Shown: positions 1-12,099, numbered from the stretch's first letter. The stretch is 64,000 nucleotides of DNA from Ichthyophis bannanicus (GCA_033557465.1 CM066037.1:202119156-202183155), one strand, 5' to 3'. A program made the numbers and translations. The notes: generated from the letters alone by a model not told the origin.

Positions 1-297
1 TGGAGGGGTAAAACTTTGATTTCTGGTTATATAGAGGGCTTCGGTTTTCCTGAAGTTGATCATAAGATTATGGGAGTTGAGCCATTCTGCTACTTCATTG
101 AAGCAGTCTGTAATTTGTTGTAGTGTGGGATGGAGATGTTGACTGGTAGGTATAACATTATGTCGTCTGCATATATATGATAGTTTACCTGGAATTTTTT
201 GAAGATCGTGCAGATGGGTTGGAGATAGATATTGAACAGAAGGGCGGATAGGGTGGATCCCTGGGATAGGCCTTGTTATTGATTGTATGGTCTAGAT

Positions 298-685
298 CAG
301 GGGTCTCCAAACCTGTCCTGGAGGGCCACAATCCATCCAGGATTTTGGGATATCCCTAAAGGAGTGGCCTAGTGGTTGGGGCAAGGTACCTCAGGCCAGA
401 AGGTCAGGGGTTCACATCCCACTAGAGGACAGCAACCCTGGGCCAGAAGGACTGGGGTTTCTGGTCCCACAAGTTATAATGCCCTGTTCAATGTAATTTC
501 AGTTTGTTCAATGTAAACCACCTTGACATCATGAAAGGTGGTATATAAGAAATGTAAAAATAAAATAAGATACATTTGAATACAATGAGGGCAGTGCATG
601 CAAATATATCTCATGCATATTCATTAGGGATGTCCCAAAAACCTGGCTGGACTGCAGCCCTCCAGGACATGTTTGGAGATCCCTG
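298..685. mobile_element. hAT-type MITE, palindromic, with nested SINE
   Basis: The ends are inverted copies: CAGGGGTCTCC at 298 and GGAGATCCCTG ending at 685. The flanks are 8-bp direct repeats differing at one base (GTCTAGAT and GTCTAGGT), the target-duplication length of hAT transposons. The interior is palindromic, with the motif ATCTCATGCATATTCAT, and it interrupts the L2 reverse transcriptase. No transposase is encoded. Related copies lie at 19,974-20,166 and 45,878-46,069. Confidence 0.85.
361..572 (+). mobile_element. tRNA-headed SINE
   Basis: A pol III A-box-like TGGCCTAGTGG at about 365 and a B-box-like GGTTCACATCC near 410 mark a tRNA-derived head. The body ends with a GTAAACCACCTTGA-type tail and an A-rich end, resembling the L2 3' ends in this window, which suggests L2-driven mobilisation. 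It is inserted in the left arm of the hAT MITE, because the two palindromic arms of the MITE match only when this segment is removed. A relative lies at 40,683-40,900. Confidence 0.8.
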
Positions 686-1112
686 GTCTAGGTGTATGTT
701 GTCTGGATTTGACCTGTTGAGTTCTATCAGAGAGATATGATTGAAACCATTGGAGAACTGTGTCTTTAATATCTATTTGCTGTAATTGGGAGAGCATAAT
801 GGAGTGGTTTATGCTGTCAAATGCTGCAGTGATGTCTAAAAATATGAAGACAAATGCTTGTTTGGAGCCGTCTATACCACATATTAGTCTGTTGAACAGA
901 ATGGAAAGGAGTGTCTCAACTCCATGATGTGGGCGAAAATCATATTGATGTTCACCAAGGGGTGCATAGGTGTCAATGTGATCTTGGAGCTGAATTTGAA
1001 CTATCTTTTCTATCAGTTTATCCATGAAGGGGAGGCTGGATATAGGTCTGTATGAGGTAGAGCTGTTTTTGTCCAGGGAGGTGTTTTTCAGAATGGGGTG
1101 TGTCAAGGCATG

Positions 1113-1320
1113 TTTTCGGGAGTGGGGGGGGGGGGGGGGAGATGTGGCCTTGCTATAGTGAGAGGTTGATTGATTTATTTATTTAGCTGTGCTTATCTAC
1201 CGCTTTTCACCTGGTCAAAGTGGTTTACAATTCAACAAAGTTATTTACAACAAATAAGGTGTGTCATAATTTTTTTTTGGGGGGGGGGGAGCCCATCACC
1301 GGGGGGGGGGGGGGGCACTA
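1113..1320. repeat. G-homopolymer tracts and LINE 3' tail
   Basis: Runs of 10 or more G occur near 1,124-1,139, 1,278-1,289 and 1,300-1,315. Between them, 1,168-1,265 read on the minus strand is an L2/SINE-type 3' tail (a GTAAACCACTTTGACC-like block ending in AATAAATAAAT). No gene is seen. Confidence 0.6.
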
Positions 1321-2870
1321 GAATCACATTGGGTTTACTTATCTAACATATTTACAATCCTGTTTGTCCAGATTTTCTCAGTTTTTATACCCAGTCTTCA
1401 TTTTCAGTGGGTGATGTTCTGCTCGGATCCCAGCTAAAAACCCACTTATTCACTTGAATAAGTGGGTTTTTAGCTGCCTTCTAAATGTTGAGATCTCCGT
1501 GGTGCATCTGATTTTAGTTGGCAGAGAGCTCCGTAAGGAAGGCGCATATAGGTTGAATGCTCGGTTGCAGATTTGCTGGTTGAATTTGGTTCTTTCATGT
1601 GGTAAAATCAGTGTGTTGTTTGCGAGCTGCCGGGTAGTTCTTCCTGAATGCAGTTTTGTCAGAAGTGTATGTAGCTGTGATGGTTGTTGTTGAAAAAATG
1701 CTTTATGGATCAGTACCAGTGTTTTGTATTTGATCCGAGCCTCTACTGGAAGGATGTGGAGATCTCTTAGGACTGGGGTGATGTGGTCAAATTTTCTCAC
1801 TCTTTGGATGATTCTGGCTGTTGTGTTGAGGGCAGTTTGGATTGGGTTGAGAGCGGTAGTTGGGAGGCCATGGTATATGGAATCACAGTAGTCCAGATGC
1901 AGGAGGGATGGATGAAAGGAGAAAGTTCTGATTTTGTAGCTTTTATCCAGTTAACCGGACATGGGTCAAGATTGGAAGCAGTTGTGTTTATTTTAGTTAT
2001 TATGTTACTGAGTGTATCCTTCGTGGGCTGAGAAAATGTTGACCAGGAGAAGTTTAGTGTTGAATATGTTTTGGATAGGGTGATTATATCTGTGTCTTGA
2101 TGTTTTAGTTTTTCTTTATAAAATTGGCTAAAATTTGAAGTCTATGGTAGTATCGTTTGTGCTTTTATTTATGGTGTTATTGGTCAGCGATTTTAGAATT
2201 TCGAATAGTTCCCTAAGGCGGTTGAATGATTTAGAGAGTATGTTAGAATAATGCTCTTTCTTTTTATTGTTGACAGTGTCTTTGTAATGTTTAAGTGTGG
2301 ACATGCATTGAGATCATAGAGCAGTAGATTTTGTGAATCTCCATTTGCATTCAATTTTGCGCAGAGTGGTTTTCAACTGCTTGAGATCTTGATTATACCA
2401 TGTTGCATTTTGTTTTCTAGTATTGGTTGCATGCTGTACATTTATGATGGCAGCATTGGATATGGTGTCATTCCAATTTCTTATGGATTCATCTAAATTT
2501 TTTGGGTCTGAGTTTATGTGTAGGGTTTAAGAAACTATGCTTCTCAAATTTCTTATATCTTTTGGGTGGTGATACACGTGAGGGCTTTGTGAGAGAGGGG
2601 TCGAAAACTGGCAGTTGGAATTTTATGAGATGATGGTCTGACTAAGGGACTGGTTGAATCTCTAGTGTTGTGGATTGGTAGGAGCTATATGTGTCATTAG
2701 GTATGAACACTAAATTAAGGATGTTTCCTTTAGTGTGTGTAGGAATGTTTATTAGTTTGTGAAAGTCTATGTCATTTATGAAGTTTAAGAATGACGTAGC
2801 ATGATTGTGGTGTAGTGATGCTAGGTTGAAATCACCTAGTAATATTAAAGGTTGAACATAATTCATAATA
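1165..2870 (-). mobile_element. L2-clade LINE, internally deleted copy
   Basis: On the minus strand, 2,866-2,560 encodes the C-terminal part of an APE-type endonuclease (LLGDFNL at the start, an SDHHLI-like block after a stop). At 2,030-1,450 comes the reverse transcriptase thumb and C-terminus (DHITPVLRDLHILPVEARIKYK, then FRRQLKTHLF), followed by the tail near 1,168. The palm region that should lie between them is missing, so the copy is internally deleted as well as frameshifted. The 2,100-2,560 interval keeps no readable domain. The same family is represented by the young copy at the right end of the window. Confidence 0.75.
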
Positions 2871-2949
2871 TTGCTAGTAAAGGCTCATATTAGTCCTTCT
2901 ACCTACCAGGCATAATTCATCATTTCCAGTAAGCTATTATGGATGCCTT

Positions 2950-3176
2950 TATTTATTTTATTTAACAGTTTTTTTATATTGCTTCATCATTTCAATCAAA
3001 GCAGTTTACATTGTAACTTCAACTTGGTAATGTACAGGGACATTGATAACTTGGATTTTTCTGAGGCAATGTAGGGTAAAGTGACTTGCCCAAGGTCACA
3101 TGGAGTGCCAGTGGGAATTTACCCTTGATCTTCTGGGTAACTAGGCAGTTGCTCTAACCACTAGGCTACTCCTCCA
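2950..3176 (-). mobile_element. CORE-type (MIR-like) SINE
   Basis: Reading the minus strand from 3,176, a tRNA-like head (GTAGCCTAGTGGTTAGAGCA) is followed by the well-known core TGTGACCTTGGGCAAGTCAC near 3,100, then a GTAAACTGCTTTGAT tail and T/A-rich end. The core block is the hallmark of MIR/CORE-SINEs; the tail again resembles L2 3' ends. Confidence 0.85.
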
Positions 3177-3177
3177 C

Positions 3178-3818
3178 TCTTTATACTTTTCTCTCTTCAG
3201 CCCCCCTCTGATTCTGCAGAGAATCACATTAATTATCTGCAAAATGGCAAATGGGCCAGGGCTGTGTATGTGGGAGTTAGCTTCTTGCAAAGCTTCTCTT
3301 TGCATCATTAAAGTTTTTGAGGTCATAGCAGTAGCACATTTTGATATTATACAAATCACAAACATTCCCACAAGTATCACCAGTAGAAGCCCCAACAATC
3401 CTGATAAATAGCACTCAAATTGAGGCCAAAAGAGAATCCCAGAAAACATCCAACCAATTCACAAATCCTGAATGATCATAAGCTGAGGCCAGAACATTGG
3501 TCTATCCCCCGACTTGGTTCAATATCTTTTCTACTATTTCTGAATTGTTCCCTAATACAGTACAGCAAAACTGGCCAATTATTCCACAGACCCCCTCCTT
3601 CTTTGGTCAGCAGATAATCCAAGGCTATTTCATTCTGGGCACTATAGAGAGTTATTTGTTCTGAGGTTCCTTGAAGGACAGCAATTGCCTCCATTAGATC
3701 TGCTAAGTTACCTCAATTAGGGCATACAATCACAATATTTGTTTCCCCAATTTAGCCGCTATTACAGTACTACCAAATAGGTTTATCCAGGAGGTGCCAG
3801 CCAGGGCATCTACCTGTT
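3178..3818 (-). pseudogene. Endogenous retrovirus env remnant (transmembrane subunit)
   Basis: Minus-strand reading gives a decayed Env TM ectodomain: an ALDYLL-type helix followed by a CX6CC cysteine motif (about 3,600-3,560), then a W-rich segment and a single long hydrophobic helix (about 3,410-3,340) with a short basic cytoplasmic tail. The parts lie in at least two frames with in-frame stops, so it is not functional. The CX6CC motif is typical of gamma-type Env proteins. No gag, pol or LTR is seen next to it. It is cut on one side by the CORE-SINE and on the other by the Harbinger-like terminus at 3,824. Confidence 0.7.
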
Positions 3819-3823
3819 TCTAA

Positions 3824-5397
3824 GGGGTATGCTTACTAAAGCACACTAAGGTAGCATGCATTAGCACCCTGGGCGTGTAAGGGGCATGGTGGCATAAATG
3901 TCCTATGTGTCCTTTAACATATGCTAACGGAACCTGGTGCAGTAAGGTGATAAGCATGCACTTTAATGTACGAAAAAGGCTGTAACTGCAACTCAGGATA
4001 AAGAAGCAGCAATGGAAGACAATCTGAAGGTGATGGATGTATGGACATGTGGTAATTAATGGACCAGACAAACGTTTGCCACATGATATTGTAGTCAGTA
4101 AGTGGGATGTGCAGATGACACCCAAGAATAATATATCAGTGTGGAGTGCACATGTCACTGTCAGAATGGTCAGTGTCTTGCATAGGAAAGGCCTTAAATT
4201 TGTCTAGGTGGAGTCAGCGTGCTATTGATATGTTCAGCAAAAGAAGGAATGAGCATGAGTGGTGATGTGGAGCAGTCACAGGAAAGGTGTGTTTTATCTG
4301 TTAAGCAGTTGCACATGTTCCTGCACATGTCATGGTGTAGCAGCTGAATATCAAATATAGGACTGCACATGGCAAGTGTGGATCTGTGGTTCTGATGGTG
4401 GTAGCAGAGAGTGTGTTATGTCTGTACTGATCTGATATTGCAAATGTGATGGCACAGATGCAGTTTGGGTCTGTTTGTCCAAGAAGTAGGTGTGCCATTG
4501 GGACCCTGAAATATCAATTGTAGTGTTTGTTTTGGCTGCTTTAGCTGATCCCATAACTGCACAATCTACCTCATACATGTAGATGAAATAAATGTTCATG
4601 TCTGTTTCTCATAATATGGAGCAAGTAATGATGTGCGAGGATTGCAGCAGATGGGCATTGAAGGAGTGGGATATGGTTGCATGTACAACATGTGTGTGTC
4701 AAGAGTTTCCAATGGCCAGTCAAAGATAGGGTGCCATATTTCAAACATGTGCTGCATGTGTATAATATATCTGCTGGCTCGACATCATCAGCCCTCTGCA
4801 ATGTTGTATGCCAGAGGCAAGAAAGTATTGTTGTCAGATATACATAAGTACAATGTGCATGCCTGACCTATGTTAAGCCCCACTGTGGAATACACACCCT
4901 AGCCTGCAGCTGACAGTACCTTGAGATAAGGGTAACATAACCTTGATGAGAACATGTGGTATCTGAAATGTGGTCTACACTCCACAAAGAGTGCTGCAAG
5001 CATAATACCAAACGTTCACAGAACCTCACAGAGGATGCTGTACCAATAAAGGGAATGTGTGTTTCAGCATACACTGTAGCTAAAGGTTATCTGCTCAAAA
5101 TCACACTAGTGGTATTTGTCTGCATGCGGTGTATATGTAGTATAGAGGGGAAGATGTTCATTTACAGTTACGGTCATATAGACCAATCTTTGCACTCTGT
5201 GGCTTACACATGTGCTGTGGTCACAGTAGCAGTGTCACAGCAGAGTGAAAACCAGTCTGGCTGTCATATAGTCATGAATAGGGACATGGATACCTGATTT
5301 AACACAGACACTACCCAAGTTGGGACAGAAGAATGAGGAGGGTTTTAAAAAATATCCATTGCAAACATTGAGCCGGTGCCTGGTGTGTACAAAAACA
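3824..5397 (+). mobile_element. Truncated PIF/Harbinger-like element (left terminus)
   Basis: The segment starts with GGGGTATGCTTACTAAAG, differing at one base from the first 17 bp of the 26-kb element's terminus (GGGGTATGTTTACTAAA), and is preceded by TAA, a TWA-type target site. The following 1.5 kb is gene-free, has the same CA/TG-rich, CpG-poor texture as the large element, and is cut off by the DIRS end at 5,398. No matching right terminus is seen in the window. How far it originally extended is unknown. Confidence 0.6.
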
Positions 5398-6592
5398 TAG
5401 AGCAGTTACTCACCTGAACAGGTGTTCTCCAGGAGCAGCAGGAATCAGTCCTCAAATATGGGTGACATCGCCATCGATGGAGCCCCCTGTGGAGCATTTC
5501 CCCAGCTTTCTATGAAAGCCTTTGGGAATACTGCACGCATGCGCGGTCCCCTTCCCGCCTAAAGGTGCCATCTTGCTCAGTCAAATGACAGTTTATTTTA
5601 CATTTTTGTGTGCTGTTTTTTAGCTATGTACAACTGCAACTCCCAGGGGAGGAGGGAGGGTTGCGAGGACTGATTCCTGCTGCTCCTGGAGAACACCTGT
5701 TACAGGCGAGTAACTACTTTTTCTCCAGGACCAAGCAGGAAGTCAGTCCTCACATATGGGTGACTCTCAAGCTCTAGGCTACCAAGGAACCCAGGCTGAA
5801 CAAGAGAACTCCCTCTAGTCTCAGCATCAAAGAAAGGCTTTTCACTGAAAGAACCTCCACCGGTAGCCCAACGGAGGGCTGGAGGGCAGGAGTTGCCTAA
5901 AACTCAAAGAGATTCCGGAGTACTGCATGGCCAAAAGCACTGTCCCTACAGGACTCCCTCTCCAGGCAGTAATGAGCTGCAAAGGTCTGGCTTGAGGACC
6001 AAGTTGCAGCCCTGCAGATGTCTGCCAATGGTACAGAGCGGAGATGAGCTACTGAGGCAGCCATTGCCCTGACACGATAGGCCGTGACCTGACCCTGCAA
6101 GGAAAGGTCAGCCGCCCTGTAAGCCCAGGTGATACAGTCAGCCACCCATATGGACAAGGTAAGCTTGGACACAGCTAACCCCAAATTATTAGGGTCAAAA
6201 GAGATAAAGAGCTGAGTAGCCCTTCTATGTCCTTGCATACGGTCAAGGTAGAAGGATAAGGCCCTCCTACAGTCCAGGGTATGCAGGACCGCTTCAGCCT
6301 GGCTTGCATGAGGCCTAGGAAAGAATGTTGGAAGAACCACCTCCTGGTTGAGGTGGAAAGAGGAGACAACTTTAGGGAAGAACTTTGGATGAGTCCGAAG
6401 GACTACCCTGTTCCTATAGAAGCGGGTGTAAGGCCTGTCACAGACTAGGGCCTGAAGCTCACTCACCCGTCTGGCCGAGGTTAAGGCTACTAGGAAGAGT
6501 GTCTTCCAGGAGAGGAAGCGGAGAGGGCAAGTAGCCATTAGCTCAAAAGGTGGGCGAGTCAGTTGCTGCAAGACCACATTCAACTCTGGAGC
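5398..6592 (-). mobile_element. DIRS retrotransposon copy A, 3' end only
   Basis: The left side (about 5,398-5,600) is a DIRS terminal repeat (ACTCACCTG...CAGGTGTTCTCC). At 5,663-5,765 is the internal complementary region, made of the reverse complement of this end joined to the complement of the other end. A recombinase fragment follows. Homology to copies B and C stops at about 6,590, where L2 sequence begins, so gag and reverse transcriptase are missing. Confidence 0.85.
5897..6583 (-). pseudogene. DIRS tyrosine recombinase, C-terminal fragment
   Basis: This 228-residue frame matches the catalytic domain of the recombinases in copies B and C: LTSARRVSELQAL with the first catalytic arginine, the HxxR position replaced (AYRVRAMAASVAH reads YxxR), and the tyrosine in AAHYCLERE. 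In DIRS elements this enzyme integrates a circular cDNA without a target duplication. The N-terminal third is missing because the element is truncated. The change of the box-II histidine to tyrosine adds to the impression of a dead copy. Confidence 0.85.
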
Positions 6593-6595
6593 TCA

Positions 6596-6999
6596 CCTCC
6601 CAATTTGATCATGTTTCTCCACTTCTGAAAGCGCATCACTGGTTGCCTGTTTCATATAAGATTAAATTTTAAATCTTAATACTAACACATAAAGCATTCT
6701 ATACAGGCCAACCAGTACACTTATTTGATTTACTAATCCCAAAGATTCTGAGAAGGGCATTCCTTTCTCAAGAACAAAACTGATTAGTCATGCCAGCGAC
6801 AGCCAATGCCAGGATGGAGTACATATGGCAATCAGCCTTCTATTTGGCGCCAGCACCATGGGATACCACAATATCTTAGGTACAAGATCTCTTTTGCCTA
6901 ATTTAGATGGGGCTGCTTGGACGAACACTGTAGGATCATGCTCCATCTCAGAACTTTCTCTTTTCTTCTTTTCGAAAATTTTTATTGTAAACTGCTTTG
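6596..6999 (+). mobile_element. L2-type LINE 3' fragment
   Basis: Plus-strand reading gives FDHVSPLLKAHHWLPVSYKI near 6,605-6,670, the conserved C-terminal block of L2 reverse transcriptases, followed by further decayed C-terminus and a TTTTATTGTAAACTGCTTTGA tail at about 6,975-6,997. It is a short 5'-truncated insertion next to the DIRS breakpoint. Confidence 0.7.
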
Positions 7000-8947
7000 A
7001 TAAGAACATAAGAATATAAGATATGCCATACTGGGTCAGACCAAGGTCCATCAAGCCCAGTATTCTGTTTCCAACAGTGGCCAATCTAGGTCATATGTAC
7101 CTAGCAGTTTCCCCAAGGGACACAGGTTCCACAATGCTTGTATTGGTTCAAGCATTGATATCCTGGGTCCCTTCTTAATAATGGCTTATGGACCTTTCCT
7201 CCAGGAACTTGTCCAAACCTTTTTTAAACCCAGCTACACTAACAGCCTTTACTACATCCTCCGGTAACAAATTCCAGAGTTTGATTACACGTTGAGTGAA
7301 AAAATATTTTATCTTATTAGTCTTAAATAGTTTACCCTGTAGCTTCATTGCATGTCCCCTAGTCTTTCTATATTCTGATAAGGTAAACAATCGATCTACG
7401 TTTACCCGTTCCACTCCGCTCATTAATTTATAGACTTCTATCATATCTCCCCTCAGCCGTCTCTTTTCCAGGTTAAAGAGCCCTAACCTTTTTAGCCTTT
7501 CTTCATAGGAGTATCCTTCCATCCCCTTTACCATTTTGGTGGCTCTTCTCTGAACCTTTTCTAATAACTCTATATCCTTTTTAAGATACGGCGACCAGAA
7601 TTGCACACAATATTCCAGGTGCGGTCTCACCATGGAACGATATAGAGGCATTATAATATCCTTTGTTTTATTTTCCATTCCGTTCCTTATCATACCTAGC
7701 ATTCTATTTGCTCTCTTGGCCGCCGCTGCACAATGGGCCGAGGGTTTTAACATGGTATCCACAATGACGCCTAAATCTTTTTCCTGGGTGGTGGTTCCTA
7801 ATGTGGAACCTTGCATCGTGTAACCATAGTTTGGGTTGTTCTTCCCTAGGTGCATAACCTTGCACTTGTCCACATTAAATTTCATCTGCCATTTTGATGC
7901 CCAGTCTTCCAATTTATCAAGATCCTCTTGCAATTTTCCACAATCCTCTTGGGTTTTAACAACTTTAAATAGTTTTGTGTCATCTGCAAATTTGATAACC
8001 TCACTCGTTATTCCACTTTCCAGGTCATTTATGAATATGTCAAAAAGCAGCGGACCCAGCACAGATCCTGGGGTACACCACTATTCACCTTTCTCCATTG
8101 GGAAAATTGGCCATTTAGCCCTACCCTCTGCTTTCTATCTTTTAACCAGTTCCTGATCCACAATAGTACACTGCCTCCTATCCCATGACTCTTTAGTGTT
8201 GCCAAAAGTCTCTCATGAGGGACCTTGTCAAAGGCTTTCTGAAAGTCCAGATACACAATATCAACCGACTCACCTTTGTCCACCTGATTATTCACTCCTT
8301 CAAAAAAACATAACAGATTAGTAAGACAAGATCTTCCTTGTCTAAAGCCATGTTGGCTGTCTCTCATTAGTTCATGACTATCTACATGCTGAGTAATTTT
8401 ATTCTTTATGATGGTTTCTATCATTTTTCCCGGTATTGACGTCAGGCTCACCGGTCTGTAGTTTCCCGGATCACCCCTGGAACCCTTTTTAAAAATTGGT
8501 GTTACATTGGCGATCCTCCAATCTTCAGGTATTAGAGATGATTTTAATGATAGTTCACAGATTACTAATAGCAGGTCTGCAATCTCATATTTCAGTTCTT
8601 TCAATACCCTTGGATGTATACCATCCAGCCCAGGTGATTTGCTACTCTTCAGCTTATCTAATAGTTGTAATACATCTTCTCGATGTATTGATATTTCCTT
8701 CAATTCTTCTGCACCTTTAAATACCACTTCAGTCATGGGTAACATCCCTACATCTTCCTCAGTAAAGACTGAAGCAAAGAATTCGTTCAGTCTCTCTGCT
8801 ATCGCCTTGTCGCCTCTTAGTGCTCCTTTAACCCCTTTATTATCTAATGGACCAACTGACTCTCTCACAGGTTTTTTGCTACGAATGTACTTGAAAAGGT
8901 CTTTACTTCGCGTTTTTGCTTCTGCAGCAAGCTTCTTCTCAAGATAC
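7000..8947 (-). mobile_element. CR1-clade LINE, 5'-truncated
   Basis: On the minus strand, 8,947-8,063 carries the linker and reverse transcriptase fingers/palm (NYRPVSLTSIPGKMIE, HGFRQGRSCLTNLL, YLDFQKAFDKVPHERLL). After a frameshift near 8,060, the frame 8,062-7,175 carries [11 protein letters not shown] (FADD box) and the thumb/C-terminus, ending in [12 protein letters not shown]. The 3' end near 7,000-7,020 has octamer-like repeats of the ATTCTTAT type, as CR1 elements have. The endonuclease and ORF1 are absent, as usual for 5'-truncated CR1 copies. Confidence 0.9.
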
Positions 8948-9654
8948 AGATATATTTTGTATGAAGAGTAATATAGCAAATTATAAACAAACCAAAGAAA
9001 CAAACTTATAAAAAATAAGTGCAGATATAGGTGCATTCACAATTAAATCAGTTAAACAGTTTTGCTCAAAATTTGAAAACAGTTCTTAGGTGTCTTCTCC
9101 AATACCCAGACCAACACTATTACCTGCAGTACATCGTGGGAGTCAGATGGGCTTTGAACTCAGCCACATCATGTCATTATTTCTTTGCCATTTAAATTCT
9201 TTTGGTTAAATGATGCATCAGAAAATACATGAGATCAAAATCTCAGGATCAGGAGTTTATTGGTACTGTATGCTCTGTAGTTTGCAGGAGCGCCCCTTTA
9301 ATTAATGTGTATTCAAAGGCAAATTTGATGGCAGATTCTCCTTCAGATAAGCAGAAAAGTAGCACCGTGTGAAGTGAAATACTAGTAATGTTAAAAGTAA
9401 GATTTCATCATCTCCAATACTTTAAAAAATGACTGCAGAAAGGGGTTGACTTTCTGTTTTACAGACAAAATATTTAGCACCTTTCCCAGGATAGGAGGGG
9501 GAAGATAAGAGTTCATAACCGCAAGAATTGTTTTTACATTAAAATCCTAAATCTATGCATATCCATAGATTTATCATAAGATATTCACAAAACTCATTGT
9601 TATATATGTAAATAATTTTGTGCATTTCTCCCTAAGTTATCCAAGTTTTTCTTC
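8948..9654. other. No gene recognised
   Basis: AT-rich single-copy-looking DNA. No coding region or repeat is recognised. Confidence 0.5.
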
Positions 9655-9758
9655 CCTGTTCTATGTAAAACTGTTATTGTTAATTATGGTTCCATGTAAA
9701 CCGCGCTGATGCTAAAGAGTGCGGTATATAAGAAAAATAAATAAATAAATAAATAAAT
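9655..9758 (+). repeat. L2-type LINE/SINE 3' tail
   Basis: A GTAAACCGCGCTGATG block, a short hairpin-like GAGTGCGGTATATAAG and a run of AAATAAATAAAT form the typical 3' end shared by L2 LINEs and their SINEs in this window. The body upstream is too decayed to classify. Confidence 0.7.
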
Positions 9759-11545
9759 CTGTTGTAGGGCATCTACAGTTAGGTTGCAAGTTTCTCTGAA
9801 ATGTGCACAGTTGTTATAGAGCAGAGATACTACCTTTTCAAAACTGCATTCTACTTCTCTACATCAGGTAATCAGGCCTGTACTGTTGAGCAGAGTTATT
9901 ACCAAAATGAAAACAACTGCACTCATGGCCCAGATACTGGTGCTTGGAACTGTCAACTGGAAAAGCCATTTCAACATTCAGCTTAAATCCGCTCTCCTCT
10001 ATTGCTGTTACACTACTACTCACCATTAGTACTACTTCTGCTGTGACACCGGTTTGTGTGACCAACAGCAGCACTAATAATAGCACTTGAAGGAGCTAAA
10101 ATTTGCTTGTTCATTGTGTAGTATTTGGTTTATACTAAAAGTGCAGATGGTAGAAGAGGCAGACGTACCTCTGGAGAAAGAAGTAAAGCAAAAAAAATAT
10201 ATGCTAGGAAGGACTAGAAAATATAAAGAAAAGGAAAAGAAAACTTAGAGATATATTCCAATATTTTCAGGCTGGCTTTATTCTACACTTGGAATTGTCT
10301 AATTTTACCTTTCCTGATGCTTAACACCTTTTTTGTGTGAAAGGTAGGTAGTTATAAAGAAGGCCTGAATTAACCTTATGAGGTCACACCAAAACCTATA
10401 GTATAGAAAAGAAATTAGAGACAGCAAATGGCACTATCACAGATCCTTTTTATTTATATATTACACTTAAAAATCCAAATACTTTATTAGAAAAAAAATC
10501 ATTAAATAGTGGTGTTGAAAAAAGGTACAATTACTTACATACATTTGGGAGAACATTACTGAGACAGAGAAAAGACATTTTTTATTTCTAAATTTCCTTC
10601 CAACTTAGCAGTGTGTTTCTTTTGAGTTATATGTCTGGGTGAAATTCTGAATACATTTCCCCAGATTTTTAGATAGCTGTTACCAGTTACAAATGGTAAC
10701 AGGCACATCTACAGAATTCTTCATAATTCATGTAATCAAAATACAAGGAAAGCTACTACTATGACATGTGAAGAGAGACTCTACTGAAGAGTATGTAAGA
10801 CACACATCATATCAATATTGGCACAACCTGTAGTTAATTTTAATACATTTGATATTGTCTTACCAACTACAGTAATAATTTGAAAATATAATTTTGATAG
10901 GGTACATCTTAACGGAAATCATAGATTTCTTATGGTAAAAACATCAAAAAGACACAGAAAGCATGAATACAAGCCTGAAATGTCACAGATGTTATCTGGT
11001 GACAGAACTGGTTTTACTTTGTAATATATGTGCTCAGAGCACCTTTAAACATCATTTAAACATGAAAATGTTTGAAAGCAGCAGCATATGTATCAAGAAA
11101 AAATGCCCAAACATACAAGTGTATATATGTATTTGAGGCTTTACAACATTTAAGAAAGCCAACTCAAAGTAAGCGGTTTTCACTTAAACAGACACGGACT
11201 GCTCCCTACAGCAGAAGTGAGGTTCATTATCGTCATGGTATGCACAAAGCTAACTCATTTGGAAATATTACCCCCCAACAGAACTGTAGCAAAAATAAGG
11301 AACAGTAAAAGTAGGGCCCTCATAAACAGCGGCATAAATCAAAGTGCTGTTTACTTCCACAGGAACTGCGCCAAGCAGCCCCAGTAATAAGATACAATCT
11401 TTCCAAGATCTGGGATGTGCAGAGAAGTGTAACACAAATCTAAAGATTGGGATTTTAGAGATATAGTTGGACTCCTTGCTGGCTGCACAAAACACAAATA
11501 AGTTCAATACTATAGGCTTGTTTTACTATCTCTGGAACATATGCC
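9759..11545. other. No gene recognised
   Basis: AT-rich, low-CpG DNA without a convincing exon, RNA gene or repeat. Short open frames here have no recognisable domain. Confidence 0.5.
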
Positions 11546-11549
11546 ATCA

Positions 11550-11852
11550 GCACCCATAATTAGGAGTGGCAGAATTAACTGTAGTAATGCATGCACTGAT
11601 TACAACTCATTTGGATTATTATTATGCACTTTATGTAGGTCTTCCCTACCCTTCTATCAATTAAGACGACTTCAAAAAGTAAATAATATAGCCGACCATT
11701 TACTAACAAAATAGTGTTCAAACATATTCATTTGGGGTTGTTTAAAAATATTTAATGTTTTATTTTTTTGTTATGCAGATTTTGTTGTAAATTGCTTTGC
11801 AGCCTTCTTCAGACGGGTGGGCTATAAAATTGTTAAATAAATAAATGAGGCA
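11550..11852 (+). mobile_element. L2-type LINE 3' fragment
   Basis: Reading 11,590-11,710 gives a LINE thumb-type block (THLDYYYALYVGLPY, then LRRLQKVNNIADHLLT), the counterpart of the L2 sequence usually written as LDYCNALYxGLP. A GTAAATTGCTTTGCAG tail and AAATAAATAAAT end follow at 11,788-11,850. The middle is deleted. Confidence 0.7.
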
Positions 11853-12099
11853 TTGCATACACACACACACAATTCAGGATTGGTACAGATGCTCTGTAAC
11901 GAATTGGAGTCACTAAATAGTTTAGTGGTTTGCCCACAAAAATACTTTTCTTTCACAAGCCAAAAAGAAGGAAAACAAGTTTGGTATCATATATACTCCA
12001 TAATCCCATACATTTGCATCATTTCAGCACTATTGTATATAGATATATTTGCTCCCCCCCAAATCGAAATGTATATTTCTTGATTTCTGACCTAATGTA

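Larger units (their letters stand above)
1..1112 (-). mobile_element. L2-clade LINE fragment, reverse transcriptase region (5'-truncated, interrupted)
   Basis: Read on the minus strand, about 1,106 down to 690 encodes the fingers and palm of a LINE reverse transcriptase: a YRPISSLPF block, a GFRP-like block, and FLDITAAFDSINHSI, which holds the first catalytic aspartate. After the MITE at 298-685, the frame resumes around 290 to 1 with an SALLFNIYLQPI block and the YADD-type box near 180. The same family occurs as a young copy at 61.7-64 kb, where the matching blocks are nearly collinear. This copy lacks its endonuclease, carries stops and frameshifts, and continues beyond the left edge of the window. 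Assignment to the L2 side of the CR1/L2 group is by motif resemblance. Confidence 0.8.
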
